DNA of 64,000 nucleotides from Pseudomonas lijiangensis (GCF_018968705.1 NZ_CP076668.1:5529001-5593000), one strand, 5' to 3'; positions 49,278 to 58,798 are shown, counted from the stretch's first letter. Notes: generated by a model not told the origin, from the letters alone. Translations and numbers: made by a program.

Positions 49278-51115
49278 GCATAGGCTCCCACGGTCACGTT
49301 ATTCAGGTTCTCTTGTGCGCCCTGCAGTTCGGCGCTTTCACGATGACAAAGGATTTCGCTGCCACCACCGATCTGACGGCGACCCGGCGCGGTCTTGTTG
49401 CACAACCCCTCGATACGGACCGGGCAGCGATTGAGGAAGGTACACAGCTCGGTATCACGGGCCGGGGCGCTGGTCGGCGGCAGCTTGCCGCAATTGGAAG
49501 AACAACCTTCCAGCCAGCCCTGACGCAACTCCGGCACCGAACTCACCAGCAAGTCCGTGTAAGGATGGAAAGGCGCCTTGCTGAAGGATTCGCAACTGCC
49601 CTCCTCGACCTTGTGGCCGCTGTACATCACCACAATGTCGTCGCACAGGGCGCGTACGGTGGAAATGTCATGGCTGATGAACAGGTAAGAAACCCCCAGC
49701 TCGCGCCGCAGGTCGCCCAAGAGTTCAAGAATCGCTGCGCCGACCACGGTATCCAGCGCCGAGGTCACTTCATCGCAGAGGATCAGGTCCGGCTTGGCCG
49801 CCAGGGCGCGGGCCAGGTTGATACGCTGTTTCTGGCCACCGGACAGTTCGTTGGGGCGGCGCTCGGCCAGCTCACGGGGCAGGCGCACCAGATCCATCAG
49901 CTCATCGATACGCTGGCGCAAGGCCTGACCCTTGAGGCCGAAGTACATTTTCAAAGGCCGGGCCAGGATGGTGCTGACGCTGTGCATCGGGTTGAGTGCC
50001 GTATCGGCATTCTGGAACACCATCTGGATACGGCGGAACTGGTCTGGCGTACGCCCGGCAAGGGTGCCGGACAGTTCGGCACCATCGAATACCAGGCTGC
50101 CCCGTGCCGGGTCCAGCAAACCGGCGACCACACGCGCCAGGGTCGACTTGCCCGAACCGGACTCACCGATCACGCCGATGGCCTGGCCACGGCGAATGGT
50201 CAGGTCGATGTCTTCGAGCACGCGAATCATCGGCATGCCTTGCAGGTTCTTCTTGCCGTAACCGGCGGTCATGCCCTTGATGGTCAGCAGCACACGGTCA
50301 CTTGCCACATCGTCGGGCGGGCTCAGGGTTGCATCCGGTCGGGCCGCGGCCAGCAGGCTGCGGGTGTAGGCTTCTTCGGGACCTTTGAGCAGTGCCGAGG
50401 TGCTGCTTTTCTCGATGATCTGCCCGCCATTGAGCACAACGATCTGATCGGCCATCTGCGCCACGACCGCCAGGTCATGGGAGACATACACCGCCGTCGC
50501 GCCCCGCTCGCGCACCACGCGCTTGAACGCGCGAAGCACGTCGATCTGAGTGGTCACGTCCAGCGCCGTGGTGGGTTCGTCGAGAATCACCAGCAAAGGG
50601 TCGCTGATCAGCGCCATGGCCGCCATGACCCGCTGCAACTGACCACCCGACACCTGATGCGGATAACGCTGGCCGATCTGCTCCGGGTTGGGCAGTGCCA
50701 GATCGCGGAACAGCTCGACAGCCTTGGCTTCCAGCGCCGCCCGGTTGCCCAGGCCGTGAATCAGCGCGCCTTCGATCACTTGATCGATCAGCCGTTTGGC
50801 CGGGTTGAAAGCGGCGGCAGCACTTTGCGCGATGTAGGACACCCGATTGCCGCGCAAACCCTGCAATTGGCTTTCCGGCAGGCTGAGCATGTCGTGTTCG
50901 CCAATCTGCACCACACCGCTGGCCAGACGGCAGCCGCGTCGCGCATAGCCCAGCAGCGCCAGGGCGATGGTGGTCTTGCCGGAACCGGACTCGCCGATCA
51001 ACGCCAGCACTTCGCCTTTTTCCAGTGCGAAACTCACGCCTTTGACGATCTCGGTTTCGCCACGGTCGCCGCTGGCAACCACGCGCAGGTCTTGCACCCT
51101 TATCAATTCACTCAT
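49274..51115 (-). CDS. Peptide/opine ABC transporter, fused double ATPase (DppD-DppF type)
   Basis: A 613-residue protein with two ABC ATPase domains in one chain, equal to DppD plus DppF or YliA/GsiA. First domain: GESGSGKTTIAL and VSGGQLQRVMAAMAL. Second domain: GESGSGKSTLARV and [16 protein letters not shown]. Each ends in the oligopeptide-transporter C-terminal extension; in the second this includes a Cys-bearing ECTFL-like segment (TELCTFLNRCPV). It energises the permeases next to it. Start at 51115; one base pair separates it from dppC-like. Confidence 0.9.
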   Translation of the reverse strand: MSELIRVQDLRVVASGDRGETEIVKGVSFALEKGEVLALIGESGSGKTTIALALLGYARRGCRLASGVVQIGEHDMLSLPESQLQGLRGNRVSYIAQSAAAAFNPAKRLIDQVIEGALIHGLGNRAALEAKAVELFRDLALPNPEQIGQRYPHQVSGGQLQRVMAAMALISDPLLVILDEPTTALDVTTQIDVLRAFKRVVRERGATAVYVSHDLAVVAQMADQIVVLNGGQIIEKSSTSALLKGPEEAYTRSLLAAARPDATLSPPDDVASDRVLLTIKGMTAGYGKKNLQGMPMIRVLEDIDLTIRRGQAIGVIGESGSGKSTLARVVAGLLDPARGSLVFDGAELSGTLAGRTPDQFRRIQMVFQNADTALNPMHSVSTILARPLKMYFGLKGQALRQRIDELMDLVRLPRELAERRPNELSGGQKQRINLARALAAKPDLILCDEVTSALDTVVGAAILELLGDLRRELGVSYLFISHDISTVRALCDDIVVMYSGHKVEEGSCESFSKAPFHPYTDLLVSSVPELRQGWLEGCSSNCGKLPPTSAPARDTELCTFLNRCPVRIEGLCNKTAPGRRQIGGGSEILCHRESAELQGAQENLNNVTVGAYA

Positions 51116-51116
51116 C

Positions 51117-51992
51117 TCATCGACCTCCCGAGCGGCGACTACGGCTTGATGACAGCCGGTCGATGAAGAGATTGACCCCGATGGTCAGCGTGCCGATGGC
51201 CAGTGCCGGAATCACGATGGCAGGAGCGCCCTGATTGAGCCCGCCGATGTTCTCACGCACCAGCGAACCCAGGTCGGCATCCGGCGGCTGCACGCCCAGC
51301 CCCAGAAAACTCATGCCGCTGAGCAGCAGCACGATGAAACCGAAGCGCAGACCCAGGTCGGTCATCACCGGGTTGAGCATGTTGGGCAGGATTTCGTGGC
51401 AGGCGATGTAGAGGCGGCTTTCTCCACGAGTACGAGCCACCTGCACGTACTCCAGCGCCTCGATATTCACTGCCAGGCTGCGCGCAATGCGAAAGGCGCC
51501 GGGCATGAAACTCAGGACCGCCGTGCAGATCAGCAGAGTGATGGACGAACCGAAGGCCGACACCATGATCAGCGCAAGCATCTTGCTGGGGATCGAGATA
51601 AAGGCATCCATGAGACGGCTGATGACTTCGTCCAGCCATTTGGGCGCAACCACTGAAATCAGCGCGAAGAAAGTGCCGATACTGCTGGCGAGTATCGCGG
51701 CAACCAGAGCCAGGCCAATGGTGAAACGCGCACCGACCAGCACCCGACTGAGCATGTCACGGCCCAGATAATCGGTGCCGAACAGATGCGTGGCACTGAT
51801 GGCATCGAACACGTTGTCGGAAACCACTTCTCCCACCGAATACGGCGCCAGCCATGGGCCAAACAGCGCGACCAGCAGCCACAGGAAACACATCGCCGCG
51901 CCAATCAGGCCCAGCCAGGAAGGGCCGTGGGATATCTTGCCCAGCGCCAGGTCCGGCGCGGCTGGCGTCGACTTCACAATGACGTCTCTCAT
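51117..51992 (-). CDS. Peptide/opine ABC transporter permease (DppC-like)
   Basis: A 291-residue permease with about six membrane segments (first: SWLGLIGAAMCFLWLLVALFG). The long N-terminal FGTDYLGRDMLSRVLVGAR segment is typical of DppC, and the EAA loop is ALEYVQVARTRGESRLYIACHEILPN. The start at 51992 overlaps the dppB-like stop by 4 bases; an upstream extension is not family-like. Confidence 0.9.
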   Translation of the reverse strand: MRDVIVKSTPAAPDLALGKISHGPSWLGLIGAAMCFLWLLVALFGPWLAPYSVGEVVSDNVFDAISATHLFGTDYLGRDMLSRVLVGARFTIGLALVAAILASSIGTFFALISVVAPKWLDEVISRLMDAFISIPSKMLALIMVSAFGSSITLLICTAVLSFMPGAFRIARSLAVNIEALEYVQVARTRGESRLYIACHEILPNMLNPVMTDLGLRFGFIVLLLSGMSFLGLGVQPPDADLGSLVRENIGGLNQGAPAIVIPALAIGTLTIGVNLFIDRLSSSRSRRSGGR

Positions 51993-52945
51993 TGGGTTCT
52001 CAGCCTCGGATTGGAAAGGATTGCACACAGGTCGGCCAGCAACACCAACCCCAGATAAGCCGAGCAGAACAGCATGGTGCAGGCTTGCACCAGCGCCATG
52101 TCCCGGTTGGTTACGGCATCGACCATGAGGCTGGCGATGCCGGGATAGTTGAAGATGGTTTCGACAATCACCACGCCACCCAGCAGGTAGGAAAGGCTCA
52201 ATGCCACGGCATTGGCAATCGGCCCGATGGCGTTGGGCAAGGCATGTTGCAGCACGATGCGCGTGGGGCTCACACCCTTGAGCCGGGCCATCTCGACGTA
52301 AGGGCTATCGAGCTGGTCAATGACGGCAGCGCGGGTCATGCGCGCCATCTGGGCGACGATGACGCAACACAGGGTCATCACCGGCAAGGCATACGTGCGG
52401 ATGAATTGCAGCGGCGAGCTGACATCGCTGGCGTAGGACAACGCCGACAGCCAGCCCAGGTTCACGGCAAAGATCAGCACTGCCAGGGTCGCCACCAGAA
52501 ACTCGGGCACCGCCACCAGCGCCAGGGTGATGAAACTCAGGGCGCTGTCCAGACGACCGCCCCGGCCCATGGCCGAGCCGATGCCCAGTGCCAAGGCAAC
52601 CGGCACCGACACCAGCGCGGTGGTGGCCGCCAGCATCAGGGTGTTGGGGAAACGCCCGGCGATCAGGTCGGTCACCGGCATGGCGTTGGACACCGACTCA
52701 CCCATGTTGCCGCCCAGCAGGTTCATCAGCCATTGCAGGTAACGCACCACACCCGGCTGATCCAGACCCAGCTTGATGCGCAGGGCCGCAACCTGTTCAG
52801 GGGTCGCGAACTGCCCGAGGGCGGCTTGCGCCGCGTCGCCGGGCAACACTGCCGTAATGGCGAACACCACCACGGAAACAATCAACAAGGTCACGATCGC
52901 AGCGCCCAGGCGCTGGACGATCAGCCAGAATGTGTTGCTATTCAT
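51989..52945 (-). CDS. Peptide/opine ABC transporter permease (DppB-like)
   Basis: A 318-residue permease. The N-terminal membrane segment (LGAAIVTLLIVSVVVFAITAVLPGD) contains the DppB-type LPGDAA motif, and the EAA loop is YVEMARLKGVSPTRIVLQHALPN. It forms the channel with the DppC-like protein. It lies 32 bases after the binding-protein gene. Confidence 0.9.
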   Translation of the reverse strand: MNSNTFWLIVQRLGAAIVTLLIVSVVVFAITAVLPGDAAQAALGQFATPEQVAALRIKLGLDQPGVVRYLQWLMNLLGGNMGESVSNAMPVTDLIAGRFPNTLMLAATTALVSVPVALALGIGSAMGRGGRLDSALSFITLALVAVPEFLVATLAVLIFAVNLGWLSALSYASDVSSPLQFIRTYALPVMTLCCVIVAQMARMTRAAVIDQLDSPYVEMARLKGVSPTRIVLQHALPNAIGPIANAVALSLSYLLGGVVIVETIFNYPGIASLMVDAVTNRDMALVQACTMLFCSAYLGLVLLADLCAILSNPRLRTQ

Positions 52946-52977
52946 CTGCCTGCTCCCGCATCAGTCCACAGCCGTTG

Positions 52978-54615
52978 TCACGCGTCCAGCCACACCTGCT
53001 CGCTGAACATGTACCCCATGAAGCCGCCCAGCGGGTTGCTGGAGTAACCCTGGATACGCTTGTCCACGCCGTCGATATTGCTGATGAACACCGGGATGCC
53101 GATGCCGCAGTGCTGACTGACCAGCGCCTGCATGTCGCCATACATCTTGCCGCGCTTCTCGTCGTCGGTTTCGCCACGGGCCAGCATCAGCAACTGGTCG
53201 AACTGGTCGTTCTTCCAGGCCGACTCGTTCCACGGCGCGGATGACTGGAAGAACTGCGAAAAGATCACGTCGGCATTCGGGCGCGGGTTGATGTTGCCGA
53301 AGCTCAGCGGATGCTTCATCCAGTGGTTGGACCAGTAGCCATCGCTGGGCAGACGGTTGACGTTGAGGGTCAGGCCGGCCTGTTTGGCCGACTGTTGCAG
53401 CAGCACGGCAATGTCCACCGAACCGGTTGCAGCCGGCGATGCCGCCACCGGCATGGTGATCTTTTCCAGCCCGGCTTTCTTGAGCAGGAACTTGGCTTTT
53501 TCCGGGTCGTACTGACGCTGCGGCAGGTCGGCATTGAAGTAGCGCGAACCGGGCGCAATCGGGTGATCGTTACCCACTCGTGCGTAACCACGGAAGACCG
53601 CCGACTTGACCTGCTCGCGATCCAGCAGGTACTTCATGGCCTCGGTGAATTCCGGGCTCTTGCCGGGCATCTGGTCCTGGCGAATGATCAGGTCGGTGTA
53701 GTTGCCCGACGGCGCATCCACGACCCGGTGACCGGCGCTGGCGGCAATGCGGGTGGTGGAGCGCGGGTTGACCTCGTTGATCATGTGCACGTCGCCGGAC
53801 AGCAGGGCATTGACCCGCGATGGCTCGTCGCCGATGGCAATGAACTCGATCTCGTCCAGATACGGCAGGCCCGGTTTCCAGTAGTTCGGGTTGCGGGCGC
53901 TGACGGAACGCACGCCCGGCGTGAACTCCTTGACCGTGAACGGGCCGGTGCCGATGCCCTTGCTGAAATCGGTGGTGCCTTCGGGCACGATCAACAGATG
54001 CGACACCGCCAAGATCGACGGCAGCTCGGCGTTGGGAGAACTCAGGGTGATCTGGACCTCCAGCGGGCCGGTCGCCTTGATCTCGGAGAACTGCGCCATC
54101 AGCGGCATGACTTTCGAGCCGGTCACCGGATCCTTGTGGCGCGACAGGGAGAACACCACATCGGCGGCGCTCAGCGGCTTGCCGTTGTGGAAGGTGACGT
54201 CCTTGCGCAAGGTGATGGTCCACACCGTTGCGTTGCTGTTTTCGATCTTTTCGGCCAGCTCCGGATGCGGCACCAGATGGCTGTCGAAACGGGTCAGGCC
54301 GTTGTAGAACATGAAGTGGCGAACATAGTCGGTGGACAGCGCGCCCTTGGCCGGGTCGAGGGTATCGGCCGTGGAGCTGGACATGCCTGCCACACGAATG
54401 CGTCCGCCCGGCTTGCCTTTCACAGGCGCCGCATCGTCATCGGCAAACACTTTCCCCGCCGCACCGAACAGGCTGCTGGAGCCTGCCGCCATGACACCGG
54501 CGACACCCAGCATGCGCAATGCATCGCGGCGCGACAGACCGCGGTTGAGTCCCTCGAAAACCCGCAGGCTGTCCTGGCCGGAAATCAACGGGGAATCATT
54601 TTTCTTGTCAGCCAT
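52978..54615 (-). CDS. Peptide/opine ABC transporter solute-binding protein, Tat-exported
   Basis: A 545-residue family-5 binding protein. The N-terminus has a twin-arginine signal (SRRDALRMLGVAGVMAAG) after a long leader, so it folds before export. The body has family-5 segments such as TFHNGKPLSAADVVFSLSR, GTGPFTVKEF and the YWKPGLPYLDEIEFI strand. It binds a peptide-like or opine-like ligand in the periplasm. The gene stands between puuB-like and the permeases, and the transporter is next to oxidases, so the ligand is probably their substrate or its precursor. Confidence 0.87.
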   Translation of the reverse strand: MADKKNDSPLISGQDSLRVFEGLNRGLSRRDALRMLGVAGVMAAGSSSLFGAAGKVFADDDAAPVKGKPGGRIRVAGMSSSTADTLDPAKGALSTDYVRHFMFYNGLTRFDSHLVPHPELAEKIENSNATVWTITLRKDVTFHNGKPLSAADVVFSLSRHKDPVTGSKVMPLMAQFSEIKATGPLEVQITLSSPNAELPSILAVSHLLIVPEGTTDFSKGIGTGPFTVKEFTPGVRSVSARNPNYWKPGLPYLDEIEFIAIGDEPSRVNALLSGDVHMINEVNPRSTTRIAASAGHRVVDAPSGNYTDLIIRQDQMPGKSPEFTEAMKYLLDREQVKSAVFRGYARVGNDHPIAPGSRYFNADLPQRQYDPEKAKFLLKKAGLEKITMPVAASPAATGSVDIAVLLQQSAKQAGLTLNVNRLPSDGYWSNHWMKHPLSFGNINPRPNADVIFSQFFQSSAPWNESAWKNDQFDQLLMLARGETDDEKRGKMYGDMQALVSQHCGIGIPVFISNIDGVDKRIQGYSSNPLGGFMGYMFSEQVWLDA

Positions 54616-54708
54616 ATCAGTTCTACCTGTCGAAAAAGGGAATGTCCGAGTTGCTCACGGTTGACCGGAGCGTCCTTTAAGCACACGCGACGACGGTGAA
54701 ACAAAAAC

Positions 54709-55983
54709 TCAGTAGCGACTGTCCTGATAGCGGTAATACGCTCCCACCAGCGGCAGGAACCACGGTTTACCAAAATGGCCGGGAATCGCTGGCCAGCTCA
54801 GGTCGCGCCAGGGGTTGGCCTGTGCCTTGCCTTCCATGACTTGCGCCATGATCTGGCCCATGTGCACCGACATCTGCACGCCATGGCCGCTGTAGCCCAT
54901 CGAGTAGAAAACCCCGTCATGCTCGCCTGCACGGGGCAGACGGTCGGAGGTCATGTCCACCAGCCCGCCCCAGCAGTAATCGATCTTCACGTGGGCCAGT
55001 TGCGGGAACATCTGCACCATGGCCGCCTGCAGCACCTTGCCGCTCTTGGCATCCGAGCTGCTGTTGGACATTGCAAAGCGCGCACGACCGCCAAACAGCA
55101 AACGGTTATCAGGCGTAAGACGGAAATAGTTGCCGATCAAACGGCTGGTGACATAGGCACGCTGGTTGGGGAACAGACGGTTGATCAGTTCCTGAGGCAG
55201 CACTTCAGTGGCAATCACGAAACTGCCCACCGGAACGATCCGGCGCCGATACCAGCCCAGCCCGCCGTGCTGGCAAGCGCCCGTGGCCAGCAACACTTGC
55301 CCGGCCTGTATCGAACCCTTGGAGGTGTTGACTACAAAGCCGTTGCCGCGGGCCTTCCAGTCCTTGACCAGAGCGTCCTGATAGACGCGAGCGCCATGGC
55401 GCACCGCCGCATCGGCCAGCCCCACGCCAAAACGACCCACATGAATCTGCACGCCGTTGCGCTGCAACAGGCCGCCATGAAACTCGTCAGAATCGATCTC
55501 AGCGCGCACGTCCTGAGCCGAGAGCAACTCGACATCGGCATCCACTTCACGCCGGATCAGCTCGCAGGTGCGGGCCAGCCCTTCGTAATGACCGGGCTTG
55601 GCGGCCAGCTTGAGCTTGCCGTTGCGCTTGATGTCACAGGCGATGCTCTCCTGCTCGATCACATCGACAACGCTCTGCACCGCGCTTTCATAAGCCTTGT
55701 AATACTCGCGGGCCTGCCCGGCACCCAGGCTCTGGCTCAACGAGGCATAGTCCTGGGCAACGCCGGTATTGCATTGCCCGCCATTGCGGCCGGACGCTTC
55801 GCCGATCACACGGCCCGCTTCCAGAACCACAACACTGGCGCCTTTCAAGGCCAAGGCACGAGCTGCCGCAAGTCCGGTAAAACCGCCCCCGACAATCACC
55901 ACATCTGCCTGCCCTTCCACAGCACCTTCGCAGGCACCGGTAAAGGCCGGAGCAGTATCGAGCCAGTAGGACTCACTGTGCAT
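54709..55983 (-). CDS. puuB: FAD-dependent gamma-glutamylputrescine oxidase-like enzyme (PuuB)
   Basis: A 424-residue DAO-family oxidase. FAD site VVIVGGGFTGLAAARALALKG, and the flavin-covalent/adjacent region GEASGRNGGQCNTGVAQDY. The C-terminal GGLVDMTSDRLPRAGEHDG and GYSGHGVQMSVHMG are typical of PuuB/OrdL. It would oxidise gamma-glutamylputrescine or a related amine to an aldehyde. It is between the HAD gene and the binding-protein gene. The PuuB label comes from family features, and a paralogue specific for another amine is possible. Confidence 0.83.
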   Translation of the reverse strand: MHSESYWLDTAPAFTGACEGAVEGQADVVIVGGGFTGLAAARALALKGASVVVLEAGRVIGEASGRNGGQCNTGVAQDYASLSQSLGAGQAREYYKAYESAVQSVVDVIEQESIACDIKRNGKLKLAAKPGHYEGLARTCELIRREVDADVELLSAQDVRAEIDSDEFHGGLLQRNGVQIHVGRFGVGLADAAVRHGARVYQDALVKDWKARGNGFVVNTSKGSIQAGQVLLATGACQHGGLGWYRRRIVPVGSFVIATEVLPQELINRLFPNQRAYVTSRLIGNYFRLTPDNRLLFGGRARFAMSNSSSDAKSGKVLQAAMVQMFPQLAHVKIDYCWGGLVDMTSDRLPRAGEHDGVFYSMGYSGHGVQMSVHMGQIMAQVMEGKAQANPWRDLSWPAIPGHFGKPWFLPLVGAYYRYQDSRY

Positions 55984-56030
55984 CTCGTTCTCCTTGTCGC
56001 TTGATGGAAAGCACCTTGAACACGCCGCCT

Positions 56031-56699
56031 TTACAGACCGACCAGCCCGGCCAGACCGCCGATGTCCGGGATCTGGTGATACTCATAGAAACTGTTGGCC
56101 GGCTGTTCGTGGCCTCGGGCCACAAATGCCTTGTTCCTGATCTTCATGTCATGGGCTGAAAACAGGTCGTAACGGAAACTCGAAGACACATGCAAAATGT
56201 CTTCCGGGCCACAGCCGAGGTTGTCGAGCATGAACTCGAACGCTGCCAGACGCGGTTTGTAGACCTGAGCCTGTTCGGCGGTGAACACCTTGTAGAAAGG
56301 CGCGCCGAGCTTGTCGACGTTGGACATGATCTGGCTGTCGCTGGCGTTGGAGAAAATCACCAGCGGGATCTTGTCGGCGATTTTCGACAGGCCGGCAGGT
56401 ACATCGGCATGCGGGCCCCAGGTGGGAACGGCGTCGTAATAGAGCTGGCCTTCGCCACGGTATTCAACGTTCCAGCGCTTGCAGGTACGTGCCAGAGCGA
56501 CCTTCAGGATTTCGTCATACGGCATCCACTCACCCATGACCTGATCCAGGCGATAGGCCGAAAAGTCTTTCACGAACTGATCCATCTGCTCGGCAGGTAC
56601 ACGGTCGGCGAACAGCTCGCGGGTCATGGTGCCCATGTGGAAGTTGGTCAAGGTGCCGTAGCAGTCGAACGTAATGAATTTTGGTCGAAGAAAGCTCAT
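56031..56699 (-). CDS. HAD-superfamily hydrolase, haloacid-dehalogenase type II-like
   Basis: A 222-residue HAD protein. Motif I is FDCYGTL (nucleophile Asp), motif II IFSNAS, motif III Lys in QVYKPRLAAF, and motif IV HVSSSFRYDLFSAHD. True L-2-haloacid dehalogenases have a SSNxxD motif at the last place; here Asn is replaced and Asp is shifted by one, so dehalogenation is doubtful. It is the first gene of the operon that leads through puuB-like to the ABC transporter. Substrate is unknown. Confidence 0.8.
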   Translation of the reverse strand: MSFLRPKFITFDCYGTLTNFHMGTMTRELFADRVPAEQMDQFVKDFSAYRLDQVMGEWMPYDEILKVALARTCKRWNVEYRGEGQLYYDAVPTWGPHADVPAGLSKIADKIPLVIFSNASDSQIMSNVDKLGAPFYKVFTAEQAQVYKPRLAAFEFMLDNLGCGPEDILHVSSSFRYDLFSAHDMKIRNKAFVARGHEQPANSFYEYHQIPDIGGLAGLVGL

Positions 56700-56993
56700 T
56701 TTGTGCGGTCCTGAAGTTCGTTGAGGTCATGGCAAGACGCGCAATCAACCCGGTCGAAACGATCGTTGATGCACGCTGAAGCACACCCTCATTACAACAC
56801 CGTGAAATCAGCATATGGCGTTAAAAGTGCTGGCTGCTTGATAGAAAGCACCGTTTTAAGGTGCGCGCTCAGCAGACTTTGCGGGGCGCTCCAGCCTTGG
56901 GCAAACCCCGGTTTCAGGCGCTTTTATGACCCTTTTCGGGGCGCTGTCGCTCAAACACGGGGGTTTGCGCCGCAGAAACTGCGTTTGGGGTTC

Positions 56994-57056
56994 TTCGCGA
57001 ATGAATTCGCTCCCACTGGGCCCGCGTCTGCCCTTGTGTGCGAATTCATTCGCGAA
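56994..57056. repeat. REP pair
   Basis: cgcgaatgaattcgctcccac and the inverted gcgaattcattcgcgaa, spaced by GC-rich sequence, downstream of the aldehyde dehydrogenase gene. Confidence 0.83.
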
Positions 57057-57091
57057 AAAAAACGGGCGCTTCCTACTAGAGGAAGCGCCCG
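57055..57091 (-). terminator. Rho-independent terminator of the aldehyde dehydrogenase gene
   Basis: Perfect 11-bp stem cgggcgcttcc (57063-57073) / ggaagcgcccg (57081-57091). Eight A on the plus strand just before give a strong minus-strand T-run. Confidence 0.93.
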
Positions 57092-57111
57092 CCTGACAGA
57101 CCTTGAAAAGA

Positions 57112-58581
57112 TCAGCCGATATCGATCAGCACACTCTTGAAACGCAGGTTGGCCTCGAACGCCTCCTTGCCCAGATCCTTGCCGATCCCGGAACGCTTGT
57201 AGCCTCCGGTGGGCAGAATGTAATCGTTGCTGCGGCCATAACGGTTCACCCACACCGTCCCGGCCTCCAGGCGACGAATCAGGCGCAAGGCACGGTTCAG
57301 GTCCGCCGTGTGCAGCCCGGCCGCCAGCCCGTAGGTGTCGTGCTCGGCCAGGCTCAAGGCCTGCTCTTCGTCATCGAAAGCCTGAATGGTCAGCACCGGC
57401 CCGAAGACTTCTTCACAAACGGCCGGGTTCCGGTTGTCCAGCCCTGTCAGCAGAGTGGGCTGGTAATAGGCGCCGCCCAAGCCTTCGAACAATCCGCCAC
57501 CGGTCAACACCTCGGCACCCGCCTCGCGGGAGCGTTGCACGATGTTGTCGATGCGCATGGCCTGCTGGCGAGAAATGATCGGTGTCAGCGTGCTGTCTGG
57601 CGACCAGGTCGGGCCGGGGCGCAGCTCCTTGAAGTACGCCTGCAGATGCTCGACGAAAGGCGCCATGATCGAGCGCTCGATAATCAGTCGCGAACCCGAC
57701 ACACAGACCTGCCCGGCGTTGCCGGTAATGGCCAGTGCAACGGTGCGGGCTGTCTTGGCGATATCCGGAATATCGGCAAACACCAGTTGCGGGCTTTTGC
57801 CGCCCAGCTCCAGCGTCACCGGCTTGGGACCGACCAGTGCGCAGGTGGACATGATGCTCGACCCGGTCGCTGTCGATCCGGTGAAGGTCACTTTCGAGAC
57901 AAGCGGATGCCGACACAAGCCATCGCCAGTGGTGCGGCCATCACCCTGCACCACGTTGAAGATGCCCGCAGGAATCCCGGCCTTCACCGCCAGCTCGGCA
58001 TAACGCAAAGCCGAAAACGGCGTCAGCTCCGAAGGCTTGAGCACCACGGCATTACCTGCTGCCAGCGCGGGCGCGACTTTCCATGAAGCCATGCTCAGCG
58101 GGAAATTCCACGGCGCGATGGCTGCGATCACACCGTAAGGCTCGGCAATCTGCATGCCCAGTCGATCCGTCTGGGTAGCTGCAACTTCCCCGCCGTGCTT
58201 GTCCGCCAGCTCGGCGAAGAAACGAATGCCTTCGGCCACATAAGGAATGTCCCAGGCCAATACATCCTTGTGCGGACGTGTAGAACCCACCGCTTCCAGA
58301 GGCCCCAACACCGCGCCATCGGCTTCGATCAGGTCGGCCCAGCGACGCATGACCCGGGCACGTTCACGAGGCGGACGACTGGCCCAGTCGCTGCGCTTGA
58401 ACGCCTGCCAGGCATCGCTCACGGCTTCGTCCACCAGCGCGGCATCGGCAATCGGCAGCTCTGCATAGACCTGGCCATCGGAGGGACGGGACACCGCCAT
58501 ACCCGATTGCGCATCGCGGTATTGGCCGGCAATGAAATGAGCGCTGCGCACAGCAATAACACGAGGATCGAAGCTATCCAT
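57112..58581 (-). CDS. Aldehyde dehydrogenase family protein
   Basis: A 489-residue NAD(P)-dependent aldehyde dehydrogenase. Catalytic Asn in IAPWNFPLSM, Glu in LELGGKSPQL, nucleophile Cys in AGQVCVSGSRL. It shares the general fold with gabD at 43704 but is only distantly related, and resembles the betaine/gamma-aminobutyraldehyde (KauB/PuuC) side of the family. It is likely to oxidise the aminoaldehyde made by the puuB-like oxidase. It has its own terminator, so it is transcribed apart from the HAD operon. It is divergent from the GNAT gene. Confidence 0.88.
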   Translation of the reverse strand: MDSFDPRVIAVRSAHFIAGQYRDAQSGMAVSRPSDGQVYAELPIADAALVDEAVSDAWQAFKRSDWASRPPRERARVMRRWADLIEADGAVLGPLEAVGSTRPHKDVLAWDIPYVAEGIRFFAELADKHGGEVAATQTDRLGMQIAEPYGVIAAIAPWNFPLSMASWKVAPALAAGNAVVLKPSELTPFSALRYAELAVKAGIPAGIFNVVQGDGRTTGDGLCRHPLVSKVTFTGSTATGSSIMSTCALVGPKPVTLELGGKSPQLVFADIPDIAKTARTVALAITGNAGQVCVSGSRLIIERSIMAPFVEHLQAYFKELRPGPTWSPDSTLTPIISRQQAMRIDNIVQRSREAGAEVLTGGGLFEGLGGAYYQPTLLTGLDNRNPAVCEEVFGPVLTIQAFDDEEQALSLAEHDTYGLAAGLHTADLNRALRLIRRLEAGTVWVNRYGRSNDYILPTGGYKRSGIGKDLGKEAFEANLRFKSVLIDIG

Positions 58582-58798
58582 GAAGGACTCCAGCCAATGA
58601 CAAGCGAGGTGTCCATGCTAGAAAAAAACCGCAAGCATTTGCTGCCGACCTTTTACCCCGTTTAAGAAGTAACTGCGGTCTGGAGCGCTCGCGATTATTG
58701 AATCTGCCGAATGCTTGCACCCCTCTTGTCACCCTTGCTCACAGGTGGGATACAGCAAGCCTGCCGCAGACTTTTATAGCTTTTCACGGAGATACCTC

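Larger units (their letters stand above)
56700..57111. promoter_or_regulatory. Promoter region of the catabolic operon, with REP and terminator
   Basis: 412 bases with no gene. 56700-56990 should hold the promoter for the HAD gene and the operon after it. 56994-57056 is a REP pair and 57055-57091 a terminator for the aldehyde dehydrogenase gene. Confidence 0.55.
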
